Positions 1 to 7,022 of a stretch of 50,764 nucleotides of DNA are shown piece by piece. Under the pieces are notes generated by a model. The model worked only from the letters and a program-made list of their open reading frames with translations. It did no database searches and was not told the DNA's origin. Source of the DNA: Deltaproteobacteria bacterium. Lineage in GTDB: Bacteria; Myxococcota; JACPTQ01. Where the stretch lies: positions 1 through 50,764 of the forward strand of contig JACPTQ010000087.1 of the NCBI GenBank assembly GCA_016192705.1. The letters are read 5' to 3'. The position numbers were made by a program, and so were the translations under genes. The first letter of the stretch is position 1. Every line of letters begins with the position of its first letter.

Positions 1-83
1 GAATCGATATTGCGCTGCAGACCCTGCGCAAAGGTGGGGCTGCGGGCTCCGTGAAGTCCGCCACGATCGCCGAGAACGATTGA
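1..83 (+). CDS. C-terminal end of an unidentified protein (partial)
   Basis: Reading from base 3, an open frame runs from the window edge for 26 codons to a TGA at 81-83. Its residues end in SVKSATIAEND. The composition (hydrophobic stretch, then a Gly/Ala/Lys tail) is reasonable for a protein C-terminus, but no family is recognisable from so few residues. The two other plus-strand frames were not clearly better. It may simply be chance open frame, so confidence is low. Confidence 0.35.
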   Translation, partial: IDIALQTLRKGGAAGSVKSATIAEND

Positions 84-383
84 GCGTCGGTGCGGCGGCC
101 TTGTCGCGCAAAGATGCGCTCGCTGCGGCTCGCGCTCGATCATCAGCGCGTTCACCGTCGCCCTTGCCATTTCCGCTGCGCGGACGCTCCACTGGAGCAT
201 CCGCAGAAGGCAGCGGAAATAGCCACTGGCTTGCCCGCAGACTGCTCGCGGAATAGGCGCGCCTGTGCGAGCCCCTGCCGACCCTACGCAAATCCGGGCG
301 GACCGTTTACCGTGGACGTGTTTTTCTGGGCTTGAGGGCGGTACGAAGAGTTCACCGGCTGGGTGTCGGCCAGCGTTCGATCC
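84..383. other. Non-coding stretch between the first gene tail and the repeat
   Basis: About 300 bases in which no frame shows convincing coding character. Short open frames on both strands have compositions typical of GC-rich shadow frames and no recognisable family. The one structured element is the hairpin at 169-220, listed separately. Nothing else stands out between 221 and the start of the repeat at 384. Confidence 0.5.
169..220. repeat. 52-nt imperfect hairpin (long inverted repeat)
   Basis: The outer arms ATTTCCGCTGC (169-179) and GCAGCGGAAAT (210-220) are perfectly complementary over 11 bp. Inside them GCGGA (180-184) pairs with TCCGC (200-204), and GCTCC (186-190) pairs with GGAGC (194-198) around an ACT loop. 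There is one C/A mismatch and a 5-nt bulge (AGAAG). No T-run follows on either strand, so it does not look like a simple intrinsic terminator. It resembles a REP-like palindrome or a structured RNA. Confidence 0.6.
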
Positions 384-637
384 ACCCCCAAGTCTCTCGA
401 CAGCCGTTCCAGGGCAACGGCTGATTTCTGGTTGCGCGGGCTGGGATTGGGCAAGCGGAGGCTCGCATCCTCAGGGGATGAGGTGCCGATGGGGCGTGGA
501 ATTGCCGTTCTCGTGATGTTTGATTGATCTCGTGCAGACTCACATTTAATGTCAGACCCGAGGACTTTTGCGAGCCGGAGCGAGCCCAGACCCCGCCCGC
601 CCCACCGCAATGTTGCCCGTTATCCGGGAATCAGGGA
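384..637 (+). repeat. Left copy of a ~254-bp repeat, inverted relative to the copy at the right end
   Basis: This stretch matches the reverse complement of 50510-50763 at roughly 85% identity by eye. Shared blocks include GATGAGGTGCCGATGGGGCG, ATTGCCGTTCTC, GTGCAGACTCACATTT and the run from ATGTCAGACCCGAGGAC through GGAGCGAGCCCAG. The repeat ends 15 bases before the proposed start of the fliO-like gene. The reading frame open in the right copy is broken by stops here, so it looks non-coding. No transposase or terminal direct repeats were seen. Confidence 0.85.
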
Positions 638-652
638 TATGATTCGCCGCGC

Positions 653-1018
653 GTGAGTTCGATAAACGCCGACGGAGTCATTCTACAGACGATTCTGGTC
701 CTCCTCGTCGTGGTGGTCCTCGCGATCGTCATCGTGCGCTTTGGCGTCAAGCGCATCGTGGCCGGCCCCGAGTGGCGCGGCGGCGCCAACCTCAAGGTCA
801 TCGAACGACTCACGCTCGAGCCTCGCCGATCGATCGTGTTGGTGCGCGCGGGAGACAAATATTTGCTGCTCGCAACGAGCGAGGGCGGGGTGTCGTTCGT
901 GCGGGAAGTTCCGGCACATGAGATCGTCACGCCGATCGAGTCGGGCGGATCGTTGAAATCGATATGGCAGCGCATGACTGGAACGGGCGGACCCAGAGAC
1001 GGCGCGGGACAATCGTGA
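653..1018 (+). CDS. fliO: FliO-like export-apparatus membrane protein
   Basis: A 121-residue protein with one membrane helix near its N-terminus (about residues 10-30, a run of Leu/Val/Ile). A small basic, beta-rich domain follows, with the FliO-type pattern VIERLTLEPRRSIVLVRAGD...LLLATSEGGVSF. FliO helps assemble the FliP/Q/R core of the type III export gate. GTG at 653 is chosen because the in-frame sequence upstream belongs to the repeat. Its stop overlaps the GTG of the next gene (GTGA at 1015-1018), which suggests coupled translation. The FliO assignment rests on pattern and position; the family is poorly conserved. Confidence 0.7.
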   Translation: MSSINADGVILQTILVLLVVVVLAIVIVRFGVKRIVAGPEWRGGANLKVIERLTLEPRRSIVLVRAGDKYLLLATSEGGVSFVREVPAHEIVTPIESGGSLKSIWQRMTGTGGPRDGAGQS

Positions 1019-1806
1019 AGCGAGCGAGTCTCATCGCAGGCGTGGTCATCGCTGCGTCGACCCCGCTTCTCGCCGTCGCACAAAGCGCCCCGGCACCTGC
1101 GGCGCTCGCGAACGACGCATTTGGCGCGCGGCCTCTTGTTCTCGTTCTTGTGCTGGCGGCGCTCGCGCTTTTGCCGTTCATTCTCATCATGGTGACGTCG
1201 TTCGTGAAGATCGCCGTTGTCTTGTCGATTCTTCGGAACGCACTCGGCGTGCAACAAATCCCCCCAAACCAAGTCATCACGGGGCTCGCGATTGTGCTGA
1301 CGGCGTACGTGATGTCGCCCGTCGCGACCGAAATCGAGCGCGAAGCCAAGCCGCTTTTTCGCCAAGACCATCGAAAGGGCGTGTTGTCCGCGGAGACCGT
1401 TGACCTCGTCCTCCAAGCTGGCGAAAAGGCCAAGGGGCCTGTGCGCGCATTCTTGGAGCGCCACAGCCACGCAAAGGACCGCGCGTTTTTTACCGAGATG
1501 GCGCGGAAGATGCGGAAACCCGATGACCGCGCGGCGGTCAAGGAGACAGATTTTCTTGTGCTCATCCCGTCGTTTGTCGTGAGCGAGCTCAAGGAGGCGT
1601 TTCAAATCGGGTTCGTCATTTTTTTGCCATTCCTCATCCTCGACATGGTGATTGCCAACATTCTCCTCGCGCTTGGTATGCACATGCTTTCACCGACGAC
1701 GATTTCTCTGCCGTTTAAGTTTCTTCTCTTTGTGCTCGTTGACGGCTGGCACCTCGTTGCGCGCGGGCTTGTCGCCGGGTACAGCGTGCCGGGGGCCGGC
1801 CCGTGA
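1015..1806 (+). CDS. Type III secretion export-gate protein, SctR/FliP family
   Basis: A 263-residue protein with a cleavable-looking N-terminal signal (ends near LLAVAQSA) and four hydrophobic segments. The family signature SFVKIAVVLSILRNALGVQQ is at about residues 61-80. Near the C-terminus lies HMLSPTTISLPFKFLLFVLVD followed by GWHL. FliP/SctR forms the inner-membrane export pore with SctS and SctT. The LRNALGVQQ and MLSPTTISLPFK variants look closer to injectisome SctR than to flagellar FliP (from memory of the families). The GTG start overlaps the fliO stop, and the stop overlaps the next GTG. Confidence 0.88.
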   Translation: MKRASLIAGVVIAASTPLLAVAQSAPAPAALANDAFGARPLVLVLVLAALALLPFILIMVTSFVKIAVVLSILRNALGVQQIPPNQVITGLAIVLTAYVMSPVATEIEREAKPLFRQDHRKGVLSAETVDLVLQAGEKAKGPVRAFLERHSHAKDRAFFTEMARKMRKPDDRAAVKETDFLVLIPSFVVSELKEAFQIGFVIFLPFLILDMVIANILLALGMHMLSPTTISLPFKFLLFVLVDGWHLVARGLVAGYSVPGAGP

Positions 1807-2075
1807 CGCCCGACGATCCGATTCTTCGGCTGCTCAAAGAGGGGCTCGTCTTGGTGCTCGTTTGTTCGGCGCCACCCGTGCTCGCGAGCTTGGTGGTTGG
1901 ATTGGTCGTGTCGGTCTTTCAGGCGACGACGCAGCTTCAGGACCAAACCTTGACGTTCGTCCCGAAGATGATCGCGGTGTTCGCGGCGCTCGCGATTGCG
2001 GGCCCGTGGATCGCAGGCCAGCTCACGCGCTTCACTGAGGCCGTGCTAAATATTATTCCGTCTCTCGGCGGATAA
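1803..2075 (+). CDS. Type III secretion export-gate protein, SctS/FliQ family
   Basis: A 90-residue protein with two membrane helices separated by the conserved loop QATTQLQDQTLTFVPKMIAV (about residues 39-58). This is the hallmark of FliQ/SctS, a subunit of the inner-membrane export gate. Length is normal for the family (85-95 residues). The GTG start shares GTGA with the stop of the upstream sctR/fliP gene, so the two are translationally coupled. The sctT/fliR gene begins 8 bases after its stop. Confidence 0.9.
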   Translation: MTPDDPILRLLKEGLVLVLVCSAPPVLASLVVGLVVSVFQATTQLQDQTLTFVPKMIAVFAALAIAGPWIAGQLTRFTEAVLNIIPSLGG

Positions 2076-2082
2076 GGAACGC

Positions 2083-2889
2083 ATGGAGCGGCTCGAAGCT
2101 CTTTTCGCGTCTCCCGACATCACGCGCGGCATTGCGGTCGCAGCGCTCGTTTTCGCCCGCGTCGTGCCGATTGTGATGCTCGTGCCCGCATTCGGCGGGC
2201 GCCTCGTGCCCGGGACGGTCAAGGTTGGCATCGCCGCGGTTTTTGTCATGCTGCTCTATCCAGCCGTTTCAGCAGAGACGGCCGCGACGCTCGCGATCGA
2301 CCTGTCGTTCGTTGTTCTCGTCCTCAAAGAGGTGCTCGTCGGCGTCACGATCGGCTTTCTCGTTTCGATCGCTTTCTCGGCAATCGAATCAGCCGGTGCG
2401 CTCATCGACACGGCGCGCGGCGCGACCCTCGTTACGGCTCTTGTGCCGGAGCTCGGAACGCGCGATTCCGTTGTCGCCGACCTTAAGTTTCAACTCGCGA
2501 TCGTTCTGTTTTTCGCGTTCGGCGGCCATCTCCTCGCGATCTCTGCGCTCATCGACACTTTTAACGTCTTCCCCGTTGATCGATTTCCAACGACCGCCGG
2601 TCTCGGCGCGCTCGCGGATGTCACCATTCGTGCAACATCGTCTCTTTTTGTCGCGGCGTTTTCGCTTGCGGCCCCGGTTTGGGGTGCGGCCGTCGTTGCC
2701 GACGTTCTCCTCGCATTGCTGTCGCGCGTCGCTCCGCAGATGAACGCGTTCGCGCTCGGGATGCCTTTGAAGGCGGTTCTCGGCGTCTTCGCGCTGCTCC
2801 TCGCGCTTTCGTTGATAACGCCACGCCTCATCGAGATGCTCGTCGACGCTGTGCGGGGCATCGTTTTTTGGGTCAAGCTGTTTCTGTAG
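2083..2889 (+). CDS. Type III secretion export-gate protein, SctT/FliR family
   Basis: A 268-residue, multi-helix membrane protein of normal family length. It has a conserved ARVVPIVMLVPAFGGRLVPG block near residues 25-44, ESAGALIDTARGAT in the middle, and LLSRVAPQMNAFALGMPLKA near the C-terminus. FliR/SctT completes the export gate with the two preceding products. The IDTARGAT block is closer to the injectisome form than to flagellar FliR. The start is ATG with an AAGGA ribosome site upstream. FlhB/SctU normally follows or is fused; here the next gene is convergent, ending 8 bases away, so the operon stops without it. Confidence 0.88.
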   Translation: MERLEALFASPDITRGIAVAALVFARVVPIVMLVPAFGGRLVPGTVKVGIAAVFVMLLYPAVSAETAATLAIDLSFVVLVLKEVLVGVTIGFLVSIAFSAIESAGALIDTARGATLVTALVPELGTRDSVVADLKFQLAIVLFFAFGGHLLAISALIDTFNVFPVDRFPTTAGLGALADVTIRATSSLFVAAFSLAAPVWGAAVVADVLLALLSRVAPQMNAFALGMPLKAVLGVFALLLALSLITPRLIEMLVDAVRGIVFWVKLFL

Positions 2890-2897
2890 CTCGATCG

Positions 2898-4688
2898 TCA
2901 TTTGCGAATCGCCGCAAGCCCGGCCCGAACTTCATCGTTCTCGGGATCGATCTGGCGGGCAAATCCAAACAGGGTCAAGGCCTGGTCGCGCCGTCCGCGA
3001 ACCAGGCAAACGCGCGCCAAAAGGCAGAGAGCACGCGGAGAGCGCGGCCGAAGCCTAAGCGCCGTCACGAGTGCCGCTTCCGCCTCAAGAATCGCCCGTG
3101 AATCCGACGCGGCATTGGACGGGTCGAACGGTCCACGCGTATCAACGCCTTCACTCATCAGAAACGTCTCCGCGAGGCAGATGTGGAGGCGCGGGTCGTT
3201 GGGGCTCGCGAGCACAGCACGCCGACTCGACGCGACGGCGTCACCCCAACTGCGCGAGCGCACCTTCTCGAGCGCGACGGCGTATTCCCGCTCCGCGTCG
3301 AGAACAAATCCCGGCGACACCCGCGATTCACCGAGACGCGTTTCGGGCGGATCGGTCGATGCGGGTCCCTCACCATGATCCTTGGGCAAAACGGGTGCGC
3401 CCGACGGCCCAAACGCGGAATCAAGAACGCGATCGACGTCGAACGCGGGCCATGTTGAGGGTGCTGGAATCGGCGCGTCGGGGTCCGCTTCTTTCTTGAA
3501 ATGGAGCGCGCCACAAAGCTCGAGCGCGTAAAGCACGCGAAGGGTCGACGCAATTCCGAGGTTCGACCGCGCAAGGAGTTTTGCGAGCGGCGTTGTCCCG
3601 TCGATGCTCTCGACGGGCGTCATGATCGGAAGGACGCCGGAGAGCCTCGCGGCGAAAAGGGCGTAGCTCTCGGTCAATCGTGGACACTCGGAACGGCGCG
3701 GCAAAAAGTGATTCGTCAATTCTTGAAGTGACAGGGTCTCCGAGATGCCTTCCCAAACGAGTACAAACGGATCGATGGCAACGCGCAACGACTCAGGGAC
3801 ACTCATCTCGGTGCGCCGAAAACTCCATCGACAACCGTACGCCGTAAACGCCGATAGAATGACCTGGTGCGCGTGGAGGCGCTGGTAGACGGCAAGCTCG
3901 CCATTGGTCACGAGCTTTGTCGCGACGAGCGCCTGCTCGAGCGAGAGATTCCAGCGCGTTGCGTGATCGACGGCGCGCTCGAAGTCGGGGGATTCCACGC
4001 GCCCCACGTCGAGGAGCGTCTGCCCGATGTTCTCGCCCGGAAAGGCCGTGAGGATACGCACGGGCAAACCGCGATCGAAAGCGATCTCTTTTTTTCGTTT
4101 GCCGTCCGAGAGAGCGAGGATTCCAGTTGCCTCGGCGCGAAAAAGTCGAATGAGCAGTTCGGGAAGCGTGGCAAATTCATCGCGCGTTGGGGCGAGCGAA
4201 CGGTCGTCGCCTCGTTCCGGCGGAAAACGCGCGAGACCAACCTCGCAATCTTCCGGCGTCCAATTATTCGCGAGCTCCGTGTTGGCATCATTTCTCGTCG
4301 GAGTCGCCCGCGCGCTCTGCGGCAGCAAATCACCGACCGCGTCGAGCAGGTCCTTGAAGGGGAACGGCTTTTGTAGGAAGTGTTGGATGCCAAAATGCTC
4401 GCGGATTTCACGGCGGGCCTCTTCGGCGAGCGAAACGGTACTCGTCACGATGATTGGAAGCGCTTTGCCATTCGTCAGCGCGCGAACATTTCGACAAACA
4501 TCGAACCCCAAAAGCCTTGGCAAAAGGAGGTCGACGATGATGAGGTCGGGGCGCCGCTCTCTGACGAACTCAACGCCGGCGACCCCGTCGGAGACTCCGG
4601 CTACGGAGAAACCGGCGCGCTCGAGCGTCGTCGTGACCATCCGACGAATCGTTTCATCGTCGTCGATCACGAGAATCGTTTCGGTCAT
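2898..4688 (-). CDS. Receiver-PATAN (DUF4388)-TPR regulatory protein
   Basis: A 596-residue protein. Residues 1-120 are a receiver domain with acidic cluster DDD at 9-11, the likely phospho-acceptor Asp53 (IIVDLLLP) and the conserved Lys in LQKPFP. Residues about 165-290 fit a PATAN/DUF4388 domain (LIRLFRAEATGILALSDGKR...IAFDRGLPV). The last ~110 residues have helical TPR-like repeats (LHICLAETFLMSEG, ALCLLARVCLVRGR). Such proteins occur in myxobacterial signalling. ATG at 4688 overlaps the upstream response-regulator stop as ATGA, so it is preferred over GTG at 4694. There is no DNA-binding domain, so output is probably protein-protein. Confidence 0.85.
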   Translation of the reverse strand: MTETILVIDDDETIRRMVTTTLERAGFSVAGVSDGVAGVEFVRERRPDLIIVDLLLPRLLGFDVCRNVRALTNGKALPIIVTSTVSLAEEARREIREHFGIQHFLQKPFPFKDLLDAVGDLLPQSARATPTRNDANTELANNWTPEDCEVGLARFPPERGDDRSLAPTRDEFATLPELLIRLFRAEATGILALSDGKRKKEIAFDRGLPVRILTAFPGENIGQTLLDVGRVESPDFERAVDHATRWNLSLEQALVATKLVTNGELAVYQRLHAHQVILSAFTAYGCRWSFRRTEMSVPESLRVAIDPFVLVWEGISETLSLQELTNHFLPRRSECPRLTESYALFAARLSGVLPIMTPVESIDGTTPLAKLLARSNLGIASTLRVLYALELCGALHFKKEADPDAPIPAPSTWPAFDVDRVLDSAFGPSGAPVLPKDHGEGPASTDPPETRLGESRVSPGFVLDAEREYAVALEKVRSRSWGDAVASSRRAVLASPNDPRLHICLAETFLMSEGVDTRGPFDPSNAASDSRAILEAEAALVTALRLRPRSPRALCLLARVCLVRGRRDQALTLFGFARQIDPENDEVRAGLAAIRK

Positions 4689-5077
4689 GTCCACGCTTTC
4701 GCGAGTGAGATGACCCGCTCGACAATCGCGCTCGGCGATACGTCCTTGCCAAGAAAGCCGATGACACCGGGCCCTGAAACGCGCATCCGATCCTCGGGGC
4801 GATTTCGAAGACCCGTGATGACGAGGATGCGGACGTTCGCGAGGGCGTCTTCGCGCCGCAGCGTTTCGATAACCTCGAAACCATCGATTCCGGGCATGAC
4901 GAGATCCAGGAGGACAAGAGTGCGCCGCGCCGGATTGCCCTTAAGGATCGCAAGCGCGGGCCCGCCGTCGTCCGCGCACTCGACTTCGAACCCCTCGGCT
5001 GAAAGAAGATCTCTAAAAACATCACGAAAAAACTCATTGTCGTCGGCGATCAGAATCGCAGGTCGTGTGTCGGTCAA
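4685..5077 (-). CDS. Single-domain response regulator (CheY-like receiver)
   Basis: A 130-residue receiver domain with no output domain. Asp12 and Asp13 form the acidic pocket, Asp58 (LVLLDLVMP) is the predicted phosphorylation site, and Lys in GFLGKDVSP is the conserved C-terminal lysine. The proposed start is TTG at 5077. It shares TTGA with the stop of the upstream SPASM gene and is preceded by a strong AAGGGGG site about 6 bases away. An ATG at 5101 is possible but has poor spacing. It sits in an operon with the receiver-PATAN protein, so the pair may share a phosphorylation input. Confidence 0.85.
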   Translation of the reverse strand: MTDTRPAILIADDNEFFRDVFRDLLSAEGFEVECADDGGPALAILKGNPARRTLVLLDLVMPGIDGFEVIETLRREDALANVRILVITGLRNRPEDRMRVSGPGVIGFLGKDVSPSAIVERVISLAKAWT

Positions 5078-6111
5078 AACATCCCCCTTGGAACGGGGCA
5101 TCCTTCGCAAAGTCCGCGCAATGTTCCCTCCTTGAGATCTCGTCGGATCCGCCGAAAGTTTTCGTTATTCCATATTTCGCGAAACGGCGTTTGAAAAATA
5201 TTTCCGTGCCCGGTCAGCGCCGTGATTTCCACACGCCGAAGTTTTTGCCCGTAGAGACAACAGGGAAGCACCGTTCCGTCGCATAGGACGTACGTTTGCG
5301 CCCAGGGCCGCACGCATCGCTCGCGCACGGGTGACGTTTTTGGGAGACAAATGTCGATGCCGTGTCGTGCGGCGCGTGCGCGCGCGTCGGCGAAAGCCGC
5401 GTTGCAATGGATCGTCTCCGCGATGAGCGGATTATCAGGGGCCGTCGCGAGCCCGCTCCCCAAATCGATAGGGCCGTGAACCCTCACGTGTCGCACGCGC
5501 ATCGCCGCGGCGAGCTCAACGAGCAGCGGAACTTCGTCGAGATTATCCTTGAGAAGCACCATGATAAAAAAAATATCAGGGTGGGCGCGCCCCATAGCAT
5601 TGCGCGACGCCATGAGTTTATCGACACTCTCGAGAACTTGTTCCCATTTCGCCCCAACGCGGATTCGCTCAAACGTCGATTTCGTGGCGCCGTCGAGAGA
5701 AACGTGAATTTCGTCGACCGCGAGCACGACCAGCCGCCGCGCGGCGTCGGCGTTTAGCAGCGTTGCGCTGTCGCTAACGCAAACCCGAATTCCGCGCGCC
5801 TTCGCGTACTCGATCATGCGAAAAAAATCGTGATTGAGGAGCGCCTCGCCAATCCTCGTGAGTTCGAGCGACCGCAATTCAGGGATTTGATCAAGAATCA
5901 CTTTGAAAGCATCAAACGAGAGATCCGTTCCGCTGTCGATCCCAAATGACGGCTCGATCGTGAGGTGAACAGGAAGCGAGCGCATCGTTTCTACGCCCCG
6001 CGCCGTATCGGCAAAGTTGCGCGCCGTGTTGGCCCACGAGGACGGACGCGGATGATGGACCTCGTTGTCGAGAAGCTTCAGCGCGACCGATGCGCGCCTC
6101 TGAATCGCCAT
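5074..6111 (-). CDS. Radical SAM/SPASM-fold protein lacking the CX3CX2C motif
   Basis: A 345-residue protein with the layout of a radical SAM/SPASM enzyme. It has a partial barrel (LELTRIGEALLNHDFF; EIHVSLDGATKSTFERIR) and an intact SPASM C-terminus: Cys in RERCVRPW, LCDGTVLPCCLYG, the GHGNIFQTPFREIWNN segment, and CEGCP. The iron-sulfur cysteines that bind SAM should lie just after LPVHLTIEP, but that stretch reads SFGIDSGTDLSFDAF with no cysteine. Other frames there do not restore one, so this is not a simple frameshift. It is probably a pseudo-enzyme that still binds an auxiliary cluster. It lies between a nitrilase and a response regulator. Confidence 0.8.
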   Translation of the reverse strand: MAIQRRASVALKLLDNEVHHPRPSSWANTARNFADTARGVETMRSLPVHLTIEPSFGIDSGTDLSFDAFKVILDQIPELRSLELTRIGEALLNHDFFRMIEYAKARGIRVCVSDSATLLNADAARRLVVLAVDEIHVSLDGATKSTFERIRVGAKWEQVLESVDKLMASRNAMGRAHPDIFFIMVLLKDNLDEVPLLVELAAAMRVRHVRVHGPIDLGSGLATAPDNPLIAETIHCNAAFADARARAARHGIDICLPKTSPVRERCVRPWAQTYVLCDGTVLPCCLYGQKLRRVEITALTGHGNIFQTPFREIWNNENFRRIRRDLKEGTLRGLCEGCPVPRGMF

Positions 6112-6158
6112 GAAGATATTCTAGGAGCCGCTCAGCCGAAAACCAAGGGATGAATCGA

Positions 6159-7022
6159 CTAACCGATTCGCCGATGCGAGAGGCACGGAAGTTCGCGACG
6201 CAGTCGGCGTACCCGCTCGAGATCAATGGCCGCGGTGACGAAGCCCTCATCGGTGCCGGCGTTGGCGAGGACAATGCCCCATGGGTCGACGATAACGGAT
6301 CGCCCAAACGTCGCGCGCTTCGCCGTGTGGCGGCCGACCTGCGCCGCCGCGAAAACGTATGACAAATTCTCGATCGCACGCGCGCGCAAAAGCACTTCCC
6401 AGTGATCGTGGCCCGTCGGCACCGTGAACGCCGCGGGGACCGCGAGCATCTCGGCTCCTTTCGAGACAAGGTGGCGAAAGAGCTCTGGGAAACGGACGTC
6501 GTAACAAACCGACAACCCGATTCCACCGAAAACCGTTGGCGCAACGACGACTTCCGCGCCGGGGGACACCGTGTCGGACTCGCGATGCGTAGGCCCGTGC
6601 GAAAGCGCGATGTCGAACAGGTGGATTTTTCGGTAGCGCGCGAGCAGGGCGCCATCCGGCCCGAAGACGAGAAGGGTGTTAAAAACGCAGCGCGATACGG
6701 GATCGGGCTCGGGGTAGGTGCCTGCGATGAGCGTCACACAAAGCGATCGCGCGAGGGCGGCCATTCGGTCGCGCGCAACGTCAAACCACGCGTCGGCGAT
6801 TTGTCGCTTCGCCTCGTCGCGGTCGTCGTCCGCGATGTAAACGACGTTTTCGGGCAGAACAACGAGCTTCGCTCCCACGGCCGCGGCGCGCTCCACCCAG
6901 CTTTCGGCGTTTCGCAAGTTCCGCTCAGGGTCTTGCACGGACGTAAGCTGAACCACCGCGGCGACAAATCTTGAATTCTCAGCGGGCATCGGGTCGAGCG
7001 ACGGCAGCGGGAAAGTTGTCAC
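6159..7022 (-). CDS. Carbon-nitrogen hydrolase (nitrilase superfamily amidase)
   Basis: A 287-residue enzyme with the complete nitrilase triad: Glu58 in VVLPEN, Lys132 in RKIHLFD, and nucleophile Cys173 in LSVCYDVRFPELFR. The pattern matches the Nit1/Nit2 branch, whose members hydrolyse omega-amides such as deaminated glutathione or 2-oxoglutaramate. The actual substrate cannot be told from sequence. It is cytosolic, without a signal peptide. The GTG start overlaps the upstream anti-sigma-like gene's stop as GTGA, so both are probably in one transcript. Confidence 0.9.
   Translation of the reverse strand: MTTFPLPSLDPMPAENSRFVAAVVQLTSVQDPERNLRNAESWVERAAAVGAKLVVLPENVVYIADDDRDEAKRQIADAWFDVARDRMAALARSLCVTLIAGTYPEPDPVSRCVFNTLLVFGPDGALLARYRKIHLFDIALSHGPTHRESDTVSPGAEVVVAPTVFGGIGLSVCYDVRFPELFRHLVSKGAEMLAVPAAFTVPTGHDHWEVLLRARAIENLSYVFAAAQVGRHTAKRATFGRSVIVDPWGIVLANAGTDEGFVTAAIDLERVRRLRRELPCLSHRRIG

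Noticed and set aside
631-1683. A 350-codon minus-strand open frame opposite the fliO/fliP genes
   Set aside because: It is a shadow frame of the clearly recognisable export-gate genes: Arg/His-rich and without any domain.
5074-6111. Frameshift as the explanation for the missing CX3CX2C motif
   Set aside because: I translated the other frames around 5900-5960 and none contains the cysteines, while the main frame is continuous with recognisable sequence on both sides.
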